From Pleionea sp052032335 (lineage in GTDB: Bacteria > Pseudomonadota > Gammaproteobacteria > Enterobacterales > Kangiellaceae): DNA of 64,000 nucleotides. The translations under genes and the position numbers were made by a program. The first letter of the stretch is position 1. Each line of letters begins with the position of its first letter. The notes under the pieces are model-generated. The model made no database searches. It saw only the letters and a list, made by a program, of their open reading frames with translations, and was not told where the DNA came from. Shown in pieces: positions 25,248 through 35,173 of this stretch. The stretch is from the NCBI GenBank assembly GCA_052032335.1, contig JBPEWV010000170.1, positions 7,771-71,770 on the forward strand, given 5' to 3'.

Positions 25248-27827
25248 ATGAAACAGAATACGCATTCTATCGTACAAGATCTCAAGTCGCACACGCCAAT
25301 GATGCGGCAATACCTGTCGATTAAAACGGCTCACGCTGATGAGTTGCTGTTTTATCGCATGGGTGATTTCTATGAGTTGTTTTTTGACGATGCCATAAAA
25401 GCCGCTGAATTACTCGATATCACCTTAACTAAGCGAGGTCAGTCGGCCGGAGAGCCCATTCCAATGGCGGGTGTGCCGTTTCACGCTGTGGATAATTATT
25501 TATCTCGTTTGTTGAAGTTGGGTGAGTCAGTTGCGATTTGTGAGCAGATTGGCGATCCAGCCACCAGTAAAGGTCCGGTAGAGCGCAAAGTGGTTCGTGT
25601 ACTGACTCCCGGAACGGTGAGTGATGAGTCTTTATTAAACCACGAATCGGTGCAATACCTGGCCGCGGTCTATCACTCCAGAAAAATATTTGGTCTCGCC
25701 TGGCTTGATTTGGCCGGCGGTCAATTTTGGCTCAGCGAATACGACTCGGAAGACGAATTGAACAGTGAGCTCAACCGACTGCAACCGGCCGAATTATTGT
25801 TATCGGAAAAATCCAAATTACCCATCGAGCACCATTGCCTGAGACGCCTACCCGATTATTATTTTGCCGAAGATGAAAATCGAACCACTTTGTGCAGCAA
25901 GTTACAGGTAGAATCATTGGCAACTTTTGGTTGTGACAGCTTTCATGAGGCCATTGGCGCCGCCGGTGCGGTATTGCAATACGCTGAGGAAACACAGCGC
26001 GGCTCCTTGCCACATATCCAGCAACTGATTCCTTTTTTTAATCAAGACTGCATCCGACTGGATGCTGCGACACGAAGAAATCTCGAAATCACCAAAAACT
26101 TACAAGGTGGCGATGACAACACACTGCTGTCGGTAATTGACTCTACGTGCAATGTCATGGGCAAGCGATTGTTAAAACAATGGCTTCACCAACCCTTGGC
26201 GCAGCGACATCAGGTAACAGAGCGTCAGGACATAGTTGAGGCATTTATTGAGCGTGGCCTCAATGATATTCGCGAATCGTTAAAGTTAATTTCGGATATT
26301 GAGCGCATCGCGACACGAATAGCCTTAGGCTCTGCTCGACCGCGCGACCTGGTCCGGCTCAGAGACAGTCTCGAATACATAGCCGAGCTAAAAGCATCAA
26401 TCGACAGCATCGCTTGTGCGTCTCTAAAGAAGTTGACGCATGATATCTGTGATTTAAGCGAGTTAAGAAAAACATTAATTAGCGCGGTGATCGATAATCC
26501 ACCGGTGACCGTTCGTGATGGCGGTGTTATCGCCGATGGTTTCAACAAGGAGCTCGATCAATTAAGAGAGCTGGCGTCCAACGCCGATAATTTTCTGGTG
26601 CAGCTCGAAGAAAGGGAAAAACAGGCGACTGGACTGAGCTCGCTTAAAGTAGGTTACAACAAAGTCCATGGATTTTACATCGAGGTTTCAAGGGCGCAAA
26701 GTGATAAAACTCCAGAACATTTTATTCGCCGCCAAACACTGAAAAACGTTGAACGATTCATTACGCCTGAACTGAAAGGCTATGAAGAAAAGGTCTTGAG
26801 TGCAAAAACCAAGTCGCTGGCTCTGGAAAAGAAAATTTACAGTGAACTTATTGCGTCAATTCAACCACTCGTTCCCAAGATTCATCAAACTGCGAAAGCC
26901 GTTGCCCAAGTCGATGTATTACAATCGTTTGCCGACACCGCCATAACCCATAACTATACCAAACCCGAGCTGATCAAAGAAAAAATCATTGCAATCGAAG
27001 ACGGTCGGCATCCGGTGGTTGAACAGACAGTATCCCCCTTCATCGCCAATGGAACTCAACTCGATAAAACACAGCGTAGTCAAATAATTACAGGTCCAAA
27101 TATGGGCGGTAAATCGACTTATATGCGGCAAACAGCTTTAATCGTTTTGATGGCCAATGTTGGTAGTTTTGTGCCCGCATCTGCCGCGCGAATTGGTCCG
27201 ATCGATCGGATCTTTACCCGCATTGGGGCATCCGACGACTTAGCTTCAGGTCGCTCGACCTTTATGGTCGAAATGACCGAAGCGGCGTATATATTAAACA
27301 ATGCTACCCCCAACAGCTTGGTGCTACTGGATGAAATCGGTCGTGGTACCAGCACATTTGACGGCCTGTCACTGGCCTGGTCGATTGCCGAACATATTCA
27401 CCAGTCAATCCAGGCATTCACTTTGTTCGCAACCCACTATTTTGAAATGACCGACTTTGCAGATCAGTTCGATGGTGCGAGCAATTTTCATTTTGGAGCA
27501 CAGGAACACGACGAAAACCTTATTTTGGAACACAGTATTCACCGCGGACCGGCTTCACAAAGTTTCGGAATACAGGTGGGTAAACTCGCGGGATTACCGC
27601 AAAAAGTCATCGAAGCGGCAAAGTATCAACTTGAGCAACTCGAAAGCAGCAATACTGCTCACAGAATCTCAAAAACACCCGTGGACCAATTAAAGAATAC
27701 TATTCACAATGCGCAGCAAGAGAATCTGTGCAAGCAAATCAGAGCCATTGATGCCGACAGTTTGAGTCCAAAAGAGTCGTTGGAATTAATCTATCAATGG
27801 CAAGAGCAATTAAAAACAATGGAGTAA
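25248..27827 (+). CDS. mutS: DNA mismatch repair protein MutS
   Basis: An 859-residue mismatch sensor. The N-terminal mismatch-binding domain has MGDFYELFFDDA with the Phe-x-Glu that contacts the mismatch; the ATPase domain has Walker A GPNMGGKST at residues 616-624, Walker B LVLLDEIGRGTST and FATHYFEMT. The length is the normal one. It is followed four bases later by fdxA, the usual neighbour, and runs divergently from pncC. Confidence 0.98.
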   Translation: MKQNTHSIVQDLKSHTPMMRQYLSIKTAHADELLFYRMGDFYELFFDDAIKAAELLDITLTKRGQSAGEPIPMAGVPFHAVDNYLSRLLKLGESVAICEQIGDPATSKGPVERKVVRVLTPGTVSDESLLNHESVQYLAAVYHSRKIFGLAWLDLAGGQFWLSEYDSEDELNSELNRLQPAELLLSEKSKLPIEHHCLRRLPDYYFAEDENRTTLCSKLQVESLATFGCDSFHEAIGAAGAVLQYAEETQRGSLPHIQQLIPFFNQDCIRLDAATRRNLEITKNLQGGDDNTLLSVIDSTCNVMGKRLLKQWLHQPLAQRHQVTERQDIVEAFIERGLNDIRESLKLISDIERIATRIALGSARPRDLVRLRDSLEYIAELKASIDSIACASLKKLTHDICDLSELRKTLISAVIDNPPVTVRDGGVIADGFNKELDQLRELASNADNFLVQLEEREKQATGLSSLKVGYNKVHGFYIEVSRAQSDKTPEHFIRRQTLKNVERFITPELKGYEEKVLSAKTKSLALEKKIYSELIASIQPLVPKIHQTAKAVAQVDVLQSFADTAITHNYTKPELIKEKIIAIEDGRHPVVEQTVSPFIANGTQLDKTQRSQIITGPNMGGKSTYMRQTALIVLMANVGSFVPASAARIGPIDRIFTRIGASDDLASGRSTFMVEMTEAAYILNNATPNSLVLLDEIGRGTSTFDGLSLAWSIAEHIHQSIQAFTLFATHYFEMTDFADQFDGASNFHFGAQEHDENLILEHSIHRGPASQSFGIQVGKLAGLPQKVIEAAKYQLEQLESSNTAHRISKTPVDQLKNTIHNAQQENLCKQIRAIDADSLSPKESLELIYQWQEQLKTME

Positions 27828-27831
27828 ATCT

Positions 27832-28155
27832 ATGGCATTTGTAGTGACAGAAAACTGTATCAAATGTAAGTATACCGACTGCGTCGAAGTCTGCCCGGTT
27901 GACTGCTTTTACGAAGGCCCTAATTTTCTCGTGATCCATCCGGATGAATGTATTGATTGTGCTCTGTGTGAGCCAGAGTGCCCCGCCGAAGCCATCTTTG
28001 AAGAAGATGACTTACCCAGTGATCAAAAGCAGTTTATCGAAATCAATGCCGACTTGGCCGAAAAATGGCCCAACATTTCGGAGAAAAAAGATCCATTACC
28101 CGATGCAGAAGAATGGGATGGGAAAACAGATAAATTACAATACCTCGAAAAATAA
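27832..28155 (+). CDS. fdxA: Ferredoxin FdxA, 7Fe-8S type
   Basis: A 107-residue ferredoxin with cysteine motifs CIKCKYTDCVEVCPVDC and CIDCALCEPECP, giving one [3Fe-4S] and one [4Fe-4S] cluster, and a C-terminal helical extension (WPNISEKKDPLPDAEEWDG) typical of the Azotobacter-type FdI/FdxA group. It is a small electron carrier with unknown partners; it is probably co-transcribed with mutS, and a terminator-like hairpin overlaps its end. Confidence 0.96.
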   Translation: MAFVVTENCIKCKYTDCVEVCPVDCFYEGPNFLVIHPDECIDCALCEPECPAEAIFEEDDLPSDQKQFIEINADLAEKWPNISEKKDPLPDAEEWDGKTDKLQYLEK

Positions 28156-28177
28156 CGATTAATAAGCCGTTATTTTT
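28151..28177. terminator. Convergent terminator between fdxA and the DUF2057 gene
   Basis: AATAACG and CGTTATT form a 7-bp stem followed by a T-run. It overlaps the stop codons of both genes. The stem is short, so it is of modest strength. Confidence 0.5.
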
Positions 28178-28664
28178 CATCTTCTGAAATATAACGAAGG
28201 AATGTGGCCTTGTCTTCGTCTGAGGCTGCGTTCCAGAACATTTTCAGTTTTTGTAGATTGGATGATTCACTCACCACCTCGGAAAAGTCGTTATCCGCAC
28301 CAATGGGCTTACGCTCAATGTTGTATGTGGGACTGTTGGCAAACTTTCTGGCCGCCTCAAGATTGTCGGGTCTCTCAGTTGTGATGGTGTACTCAAACCC
28401 CGGATCGGCCTCGAACACAATAATCAATTGTCGCGAGACAATTTTATCGACGTCACCATCGCTCCCAAACTCATCCGCGTATTTGACCAGTAGTTTATTG
28501 TTCCCCGGACTTAGCATAATCTTGGTTAAGTCCAACTCAGAATCCTGATAAGGCGTATCGTTAATCGCGAGCAACTGAAGCTGCGGTTGCAGCGTGACAG
28601 AAATCTCGGCGAAGGCCATAGAAGACACAGACAGTAGAATAGATATTAATAATCGCATTTTCAT
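28170..28664 (-). CDS. DUF2057 (YccT-like) exported protein
   Basis: A 164-residue protein with a signal peptide (MKMRLLISILLSVSSMAFA). The mature part begins with beta strands (EISVTLQPQLQLLAINDTPY) followed by SPGNNKLLVKYADEF, a feature of the DUF2057 family, whose E. coli member YccT affects curli. A helical tail follows (MFWNAASDEDKATFLRYI). It is periplasmic or envelope-bound; the role here is unknown. It is transcribed alone. Confidence 0.75.
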   Translation of the reverse strand: MKMRLLISILLSVSSMAFAEISVTLQPQLQLLAINDTPYQDSELDLTKIMLSPGNNKLLVKYADEFGSDGDVDKIVSRQLIIVFEADPGFEYTITTERPDNLEAARKFANSPTYNIERKPIGADNDFSEVVSESSNLQKLKMFWNAASDEDKATFLRYISEDEK

Positions 28665-28826
28665 TCCGAGAATTTAACAGTCAGGTTAATACGAATCAAC
28701 CTGAATACGAACCAAGCCAGAGCATACTAATCTTAATTTAAGGCAAACTACGTTGAAACAGGTCACAAGTTAATACAACTCGCTTTACATTAACAATGAT
28801 TATAGCGCTTAAATGGCTTTTATAAT

Positions 28827-28857
28827 AAAAAAGCCAGAGCATTATACTCTGGCTTTT
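28827..28857 (-). terminator. Terminator of the suc operon
   Basis: Stem GCCAGAG/CTCTGGC with a seven-base loop, flanked by A-tract and T-tract; on the minus strand the T-tract follows the hairpin, 31 bases after the sucD stop. Confidence 0.92.
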
Positions 28858-28887
28858 CATTAGAATCGCATTTGGATATAACGAAGC

Positions 28888-29760
28888 TTACCAGCCAGTA
28901 ATTTCCTTTAATGCATCGCCAATCTGCGCCAAGCTTCTGACGGTTTTAACGCCAGCATCTTCTAAGGCTGCAAACTTTTCGTCGGCTGTACCTTTACCAC
29001 CAGAAATAATTGCACCGGCATGTCCCATACGTTTACCTTTCGGTGCTGTTACACCAGCGATGTAAGATACCACAGGCTTGCTCACGTTTTTCTTAATGAA
29101 AGCAGCGGCCTCTTCTTCGGCGGTTCCACCAATTTCACCGATCATCACGATCGCTTCTGTTGCCGGATCTTTTTCGAACATTTCTAAAATGTCGATAAAG
29201 TTTGAACCCGGGATAGGGTCTCCCCCGATACCGACGCAGGTTGACTGACCGAAACCGGCATCTGTGGTTTGTTTAACCGCTTCATAGGTGAGTGTGCCTG
29301 AGCGTGAAACAATTCCGACTTTGCCAGGAAGGTGGATATGGCCAGGCATGATGCCGATTTTACACTCTCCGGGAGTAATTACACCGGGACAGTTGGGGCC
29401 GATTAATCGCACTCCGGCATTATCACATGCAATTTTCGCTTCCAACATATCCAGTGTCGGGATGCCCTCAGTAATACAAACAATAAGCTTGATGCCACTG
29501 TTTGCTGCTTCCAGAATTGAATCTTTACAAAATGCTGCTGGCACGTAAATAACACTGGCTTCGGCACCGGTTTCTTTAACCGCTTCTTCAACCGTATTAA
29601 ATACAGGAAGTCCGAGATGAGTTTGGCCACCTTTGCCCGGTGTTACACCACCAACCATCTGTGTCCCGTACTCAATCGCCTGCTCTGAATGGAAGGTACC
29701 TTGACCTCCGGTAAATCCTTGACAGATTACCTTGGTATTTTTATCAATAAGAATAGACAT
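28888..29760 (-). CDS. sucD: Succinyl-CoA synthetase alpha subunit
   Basis: A 290-residue subunit that carries the phosphohistidine. Seen: CoA-binding Rossmann part (VICQGFTGGQGTFHSEQAIE), GPNCPGVITPGECKIGIMPG, and the active-site segment GHAGAIISGGKGTADEK with the catalytic His of family enzymes. Makes succinate and ATP/GTP from succinyl-CoA together with SucC. Its start overlaps the sucC stop region by one base, so the two are translationally coupled. Confidence 0.98.
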   Translation of the reverse strand: MSILIDKNTKVICQGFTGGQGTFHSEQAIEYGTQMVGGVTPGKGGQTHLGLPVFNTVEEAVKETGAEASVIYVPAAFCKDSILEAANSGIKLIVCITEGIPTLDMLEAKIACDNAGVRLIGPNCPGVITPGECKIGIMPGHIHLPGKVGIVSRSGTLTYEAVKQTTDAGFGQSTCVGIGGDPIPGSNFIDILEMFEKDPATEAIVMIGEIGGTAEEEAAAFIKKNVSKPVVSYIAGVTAPKGKRMGHAGAIISGGKGTADEKFAALEDAGVKTVRSLAQIGDALKEITGW

Positions 29761-30929
29761 TATTTTGCACCCCCAGCTGCTTTAACTGCTTGCTCAGCCG
29801 CGTCAGTCAGGCTTGTTGCCGCGATAATATTCAAACCACTTTTGGCGAGAAGGTCGGTGCCTTTGTCGGCATTATTTCCTTCAAGGCGAACAACCACAGG
29901 AACTTTCACACCAACTTCTTCTACGGCACCGATTATGCCTTCCGCAATTAGGTCACAGCGAACAATGCCGCCGAAAATGTTCACCAAAACTGCCTTAACA
30001 TTGTCATCGGATAAAATAATCTTAAACGCTTCGGTTACTCGCTCTTTCGTGGCGCCGCCGCCCACATCGAGGAAGTTGGCAGGAAAACCACCGTGTAAGG
30101 CAACAATGTCCATGGTTCCCATGGCCAGACCCGCACCGTTCACCATACATCCGATGTTACCGTCCAACGCAACATAGTTCAGTTCCCACTGGGCCGCATG
30201 CGCTTCGCGCTCGTCTTCCTGTGATGGATCGTGCATCTCTTTCAATTCAGACTGACGGTAAAGAGCATTGCCATCGACTCCAATTTTGGCGTCAAGGCAG
30301 TGCAAGTTTCCATCGTCTTTTATAACTAAGGGGTTAATCTCAATCAAAGCTAAATCGCAATCGGTAAACATTTTTGCCAGACCCATAAAGATCTTGGTGA
30401 ACTGTTTAACCTGAACGCCTTCCAAACCAAGTTTAAAAGCCAGGCTACGGCCCTGGTAAGGCTGAGGACCAACCAAAGGATCGATGCTTTCTTTAAAAAT
30501 TTTCTCTGGCGTTTCTTCGGCAACTTTCTCGATTTCCACGCCGCCTTCTTGAGACGCCATGAAAACAACTCGTCGCGTTGCACGGTCAACAACGGCACCC
30601 AGATAAAGTTCATCAGCGATGTCGGTACAGCTCTCAACCAAAATTTTGCTTACAGGCTGTCCGTTCTCATCAGTCTGGTAAGTTACCAAGTTTTTGCCTA
30701 ACCATTTACTGGCAAATTCTTTGACTTCGTCTTTGGTTGAAACCAGTTTGACACCACCGGCTTTTCCTCGTCCACCAGCGTGAACCTGCGCTTTAACAAC
30801 CCATTTGTCACCGCCGATTTGACCGGCGGCTTCGACCGCTTCTTTAGGAGTTTCGCAAGCAAAGCCATCCGATACGGGCAATCCGTATTTTCGGAACAAC
30901 TGCTTACCTTGATATTCATGAAGGTTCAT
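29760..30929 (-). CDS. sucC: Succinyl-CoA synthetase beta subunit
   Basis: A 389-residue ATP-grasp subunit. MNLHEYQGKQLFRKYGLPVS is the standard N-terminus; further motifs are VKAQVHAGGRGKAGGVKL, LEINPLVIKDDGNLHCLDAK and FGGIVRCDLIAEGI, which binds the nucleotide and CoA. The substrate nucleotide (ATP or GTP) cannot be told from the sequence. It lies between sucB (49 bases upstream) and sucD, in the conserved sdh-suc operon. Confidence 0.98.
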   Translation of the reverse strand: MNLHEYQGKQLFRKYGLPVSDGFACETPKEAVEAAGQIGGDKWVVKAQVHAGGRGKAGGVKLVSTKDEVKEFASKWLGKNLVTYQTDENGQPVSKILVESCTDIADELYLGAVVDRATRRVVFMASQEGGVEIEKVAEETPEKIFKESIDPLVGPQPYQGRSLAFKLGLEGVQVKQFTKIFMGLAKMFTDCDLALIEINPLVIKDDGNLHCLDAKIGVDGNALYRQSELKEMHDPSQEDEREAHAAQWELNYVALDGNIGCMVNGAGLAMGTMDIVALHGGFPANFLDVGGGATKERVTEAFKIILSDDNVKAVLVNIFGGIVRCDLIAEGIIGAVEEVGVKVPVVVRLEGNNADKGTDLLAKSGLNIIAATSLTDAAEQAVKAAGGAK

Positions 30930-30978
30930 TGTTCTCTTCCAATATTTGATTAAACGTTAAAATTAAAAAACTAAACTC

Positions 30979-32196
30979 TTAAAGCTCTAATAAGATCCGA
31001 GCAGGATCTTCGATGTAATCTTTGATGGTTTTCAAGAAACCAACCGATTCGCGACCATCAATTATTCGATGGTCGTAAGAAAATGCCAGGTACATCATCG
31101 GTCGAATCACAATCTCGCCATTCTCAACAACAGGTCGTTGTTCTGTACGATGCATTCCTAAAATACCACTTTGAGGTGGGTTAATGATCGGCGTCGACAT
31201 GAGCGAGCCAAAGGTTCCACCATTGGAAACGGTAAAGGTACCGCCAGACAAATCTTCCACGGTCAATTGATTATTCTGAGCTTTCTGCCCAAACTCCATA
31301 ATCGTTTTTTCGATTTCGGCCATACTCAGCTGATCGGCGTCTCGAATAACCGGTACAACCAAACCACGAGGGCCAGATACCGCGATACCCACGTCAAAAA
31401 AACCATGGTAAACAATATCATCACCATCAATCGACGCATTCACCGCCGGAAAACGCTTTAACGCTTCTACCGTTGCTTTAACAAAGAATGACATGAAGCC
31501 CAATTTAACGTCGTGGGTTTTCATGAATTGTTCTTTGTACTTCGCGCGAATGTCCATTACCGGTTTCATATTAACGTCATTAAAGGTCGTTAAAATAGCC
31601 GCCGTTTGTTGTGCATCAACCAATCGCTCGGCAATTCGTTTACGCAAACGTGTCATTGGCACACGTTTTTCTTCGCGAGGACCCGCACTCACTTGAGGCT
31701 CGGCAGTACCCGCCTTGGCTTGTGAGGATTTTTGGTTTTTGATGTACTTTTCGACATCTTCTTTGGTTAAGCGACCACCTTTACCGGTAGCTGGAATATT
31801 GGCTGCCGTTAATCCATGCTCACTGACCAAACGTCGAACCGCTGGACTTAAAACATCATCGGAAGACGACTTGTTTTCAGTTGAAGAATCCTGGCTCGGA
31901 GCGCTTTCTTCTTTTGTCGACGCGTCGGACTTTGACTCTGAAGAGCCCGTAGCCGAAGCACCGGCCTTAAACTTGGCAATCACTTCTTCAGCGACGACCG
32001 TATCGCCCTCTGCTTTTACAATTTCTTCTAATACACCATCATCGGGCGCAACGACTTCCAGAACCACTTTATCGGTTTCGATGTCAACCAGGTTCTCATC
32101 GCGTTCACATGCTTCGCCCGGTTTCTTATGCCATGTGGCAATCGTTGCATCGGCGACTGACTCAGGTAAAACTGGAACTTTAATATCTGTGGACAT
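30979..32196 (-). CDS. sucB: Dihydrolipoyl succinyltransferase (E2 of 2-oxoglutarate dehydrogenase)
   Basis: A 405-residue E2: lipoyl domain (1-78) with Lys43 in DIETDKVVLEV, a Ser/Ala/Glu-rich linker, peripheral subunit-binding domain (SPAVRRLVSEHGLTAANIPA) and the acyltransferase core with the active-site His376 and Asp380 in SYDHRIIDGRE. It moves the succinyl group from E1 to CoA. It is 35 bases downstream of sucA. E3 (lpd) is not in the window and is shared with pyruvate dehydrogenase in most species. Confidence 0.97.
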   Translation of the reverse strand: MSTDIKVPVLPESVADATIATWHKKPGEACERDENLVDIETDKVVLEVVAPDDGVLEEIVKAEGDTVVAEEVIAKFKAGASATGSSESKSDASTKEESAPSQDSSTENKSSSDDVLSPAVRRLVSEHGLTAANIPATGKGGRLTKEDVEKYIKNQKSSQAKAGTAEPQVSAGPREEKRVPMTRLRKRIAERLVDAQQTAAILTTFNDVNMKPVMDIRAKYKEQFMKTHDVKLGFMSFFVKATVEALKRFPAVNASIDGDDIVYHGFFDVGIAVSGPRGLVVPVIRDADQLSMAEIEKTIMEFGQKAQNNQLTVEDLSGGTFTVSNGGTFGSLMSTPIINPPQSGILGMHRTEQRPVVENGEIVIRPMMYLAFSYDHRIIDGRESVGFLKTIKDYIEDPARILLEL

Positions 32197-32231
32197 GGTT
32201 TATTAACCCTTTTACCAAATTGCTATAAAAA

Positions 32232-35051
32232 TTATTTTGAATGAATGCCTAACGCTTTTTCTACTAGAGCGCGTTGCTGCTCAACGTGTTTCGATGCCAA
32301 TCCGGTAGCTGGTGCCGCTGACGCTGCTCGGCCCGCGTACTCAACATAACCATCTTTAGGAATCGATGCCTGGAAATTATGGCGACTGCAATACCACGCC
32401 CCTTGATTCTTTGGTTCTTCCTGACACCATATAAACTCTTTCGCGTTTTTGTATTCGGCAATGACATCTTTCAAGTGCTTAGGAAACGGATACAGTTGTT
32501 CGATTCGAATAATTGCAACATGATCTAATTCTTCTGCACGACGCTTTTCTAACAGATCGTAATAAACTTTACCCGAACACATGACCACTCGAGTCACCGA
32601 CTCTTTGTCAAGGTTATCAATTTCATCGATAACGGTTTCAAACTTGCCGTTAATGACCTCATCTATGTCACTGGTTGCCATTTTATGGCGCAATAGACTC
32701 TTCGGTGACATAACGACCAAAGGTGTGCGCCAATTGCGAACCATTTGTCGACGTAACATATGAAATACCTGAGACGGTGTTGATGGAACACAGACTTGAA
32801 TATTATGTTCTGCACACAATTGTAAAAAGCGTTCCAGTCTTGCCGATGAATGCTCCGGTCCCTGACCTTCATAGCCATGAGGCAATAACATAACCATGCC
32901 ACACAAGCGTCCCCACTTATGTTCGCCAGAACTGATAAACTGATCAATCACCACTTGAGCGCCATTCGCAAAATCACCAAATTGCGCTTCCCAAATGACC
33001 AGCGAACGGGGTTCGGTTGTTGAATAGCCATACTCATAAGCCAGCACCGCCTCTTCTGATAGCACCGAGTCAATCACATCGAACTTGGGTTGATCATCGC
33101 GGATATTCTGTAAAGGCAAGTAGCATTCGCCGGTGTCTTGCGCGTGCAAAACAGCGTGGCGATGGAAGAAGGTTCCCCGACCACTGTCTTGCCCCGAGAT
33201 TCGAACGTGGTAACCGTCATCCAAAAGCGAAGCGTAGGCCATGGTTTCGGCAAAGCCCCAGTCCATTTTAATCTCGCCTTTGGCCATCTTGGCCCGATCC
33301 GCCATCAACCGTTTAACCTGCATTTGAAGATTAAGTGAATCTGGGTAAGTGGAAATTTTTTCGGCCAGTTTTTCAAATTGCTTTTTTGTAATACTGGTAA
33401 CGGCCGGTGTTTGCCAGTCATTGCCAAGATAAGGTGTCCAATCGACCGTGTACTCATGTTTTTGCATCGGCAACCAGTTGGTCACCACGTTCTTACCCTC
33501 GTCCATCTTGTCACGGTATTCCGCAGAAAGATCGCTGGCGTATTGTTTGTCGATAACACTCGACTCTATAAGACGATCGGCGTAAATTTTACGCGGTGTT
33601 GGATGCTTCTTAATTTTTTCGTACATAATGGGCTGAGTAGCACGAGGCTCGTCTGCTTCATTATGTCCGTGTCGGCGATAACAAACCAAGTCGATGACCA
33701 CGTCTTTTTTGTAGGTCGCCCGAAAATCCAGAGCGAGTTGGGTTACGAATATAACCGCTTCTGGGTCGTCTGCATTCACATGGAAAATTGGTGCTTCGAT
33801 CATTTTAGCGACGTCAGTACAATAAGTGGTCGACCGAGTGTCGTCTGGACGACTGGTGGTGAACCCAACCTGGTTATTGATAACAATGTGAACCGAACCG
33901 CCAGTTTTATAACCGCGCGCTTGAGACATGTTGAAAGTTTCCATCACCACACCCTGCCCGGTAAAGGCTGAGTCACCGTGAATAACGATGGGCAATACCT
34001 GCGAAAAGCTGTCATCTGAGCGTCGTTCCAGTCGCGCTCGAACCGATCCTTGAATAACAGGTGATACGATTTCTAAATGCGAAGGGTTGAAGGCTAATGC
34101 AACGTGAACCACGCCGCCGGGTGTATTGATGTCAGAAGAAAAACCCTGATGATACTTAACATCGCCTGACCCTTGTTCAACTACCGACTTCCCAGCAAAT
34201 TCGGCAAACAATTCTTCGGGTTTTTTACCCATCAGATTTACCAGCACATTGAGTCGGCCGCGATGCGCCATGCCTAGAACAACTTCTTTTACACCGGCAC
34301 TACCTGCTCGTTGCACCATTTCTTCGAGCATTGGCATTAGAGAGTCACCACCTTCAAGTGAGAAACGTTTGGCACCGGGAAACTTGTTGTGCAAATACTT
34401 TTCAAGACCTTCGGCAGCTGTCAATGCGGACAGAATCTGCTTTTTACGATCTTCACTGAATTCAGGTGTTGCTAATGTGCTTTCAAGTCGCTGCTGGATC
34501 CACTGTTTCTGACCAGGGTCACTGATGTGCATAAACTCAGAACCAATATTGGCACAGTAAGTCTGCTCCAGTTCTTCGATTATTTGTTTCAGCGATTTTG
34601 ACGTGGCGCCAAACATGGAACCGGTACGAAACTCGGTGTCGTAATCCATTTTGTCGAGGCCGTATTTCGCCAAATTCAGATGATCGATGGTCGCTTGTTT
34701 CCACAAGCCCAAAGGATCAATGCTCGCGTATTGATGACCGTGTGCTCGATACGCCTGAATAAGTTCTAAAACATTAACTTGCTTGGCATCAAAGGATTTG
34801 TCACCAGAACTCGAGCTTGATGCAATCCGGTGTTTGTTCAGACCAACTTGGCGAAAGTAATTCTGAATCTCAGAATGAGCAACTTCAGCTGAACTCGAGT
34901 CACCATTGATCAAAGCATCAAATTTTTGGCGCCAACTCTCATCGATGGACGAGGGATCCTCTAGATATTGCTCATATATTTCTTCGAGGTAGGCAGCACT
35001 ACCCCCGGTTAAGAAGCTGGCAGCGAACTGTTCTTGAAGGGTTTTTTCCAT
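32232..35051 (-). CDS. sucA: 2-oxoglutarate dehydrogenase E1 subunit
   Basis: A thiamine diphosphate enzyme of 939 residues that decarboxylates 2-oxoglutarate. I take the ATG at 35051 (MEKTLQEQFAASFLTGG), which is the family's normal N-terminus, not the upstream TTG at 35099. Typical parts are RFSLEGGDSLMPMLEEM, GMAHRGRLNVLVNLMGK, GDSAFTGQGVVMET, VINNQVGFTTS and RRHGHNEADEP, then the transketolase-like C-terminal part RISGQDSGRGTFFHRH. It follows sdhB after a 122-base gap that contains an imperfect hairpin (35101-35128), so it may be in the same transcript. Confidence 0.98.
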   Translation of the reverse strand: MEKTLQEQFAASFLTGGSAAYLEEIYEQYLEDPSSIDESWRQKFDALINGDSSSAEVAHSEIQNYFRQVGLNKHRIASSSSSGDKSFDAKQVNVLELIQAYRAHGHQYASIDPLGLWKQATIDHLNLAKYGLDKMDYDTEFRTGSMFGATSKSLKQIIEELEQTYCANIGSEFMHISDPGQKQWIQQRLESTLATPEFSEDRKKQILSALTAAEGLEKYLHNKFPGAKRFSLEGGDSLMPMLEEMVQRAGSAGVKEVVLGMAHRGRLNVLVNLMGKKPEELFAEFAGKSVVEQGSGDVKYHQGFSSDINTPGGVVHVALAFNPSHLEIVSPVIQGSVRARLERRSDDSFSQVLPIVIHGDSAFTGQGVVMETFNMSQARGYKTGGSVHIVINNQVGFTTSRPDDTRSTTYCTDVAKMIEAPIFHVNADDPEAVIFVTQLALDFRATYKKDVVIDLVCYRRHGHNEADEPRATQPIMYEKIKKHPTPRKIYADRLIESSVIDKQYASDLSAEYRDKMDEGKNVVTNWLPMQKHEYTVDWTPYLGNDWQTPAVTSITKKQFEKLAEKISTYPDSLNLQMQVKRLMADRAKMAKGEIKMDWGFAETMAYASLLDDGYHVRISGQDSGRGTFFHRHAVLHAQDTGECYLPLQNIRDDQPKFDVIDSVLSEEAVLAYEYGYSTTEPRSLVIWEAQFGDFANGAQVVIDQFISSGEHKWGRLCGMVMLLPHGYEGQGPEHSSARLERFLQLCAEHNIQVCVPSTPSQVFHMLRRQMVRNWRTPLVVMSPKSLLRHKMATSDIDEVINGKFETVIDEIDNLDKESVTRVVMCSGKVYYDLLEKRRAEELDHVAIIRIEQLYPFPKHLKDVIAEYKNAKEFIWCQEEPKNQGAWYCSRHNFQASIPKDGYVEYAGRAASAAPATGLASKHVEQQRALVEKALGIHSK

Positions 35052-35173
35052 GATTTGCAGACTTATTCTTTGTTTTGAACAGTAAATCCAAACGAACAAA
35101 CGCTCTGAGGAAACTTCCTCAAAGCGTATGTTAGTGCATTAATAATAGACTAAATTTTAATAATTTCAGGTCT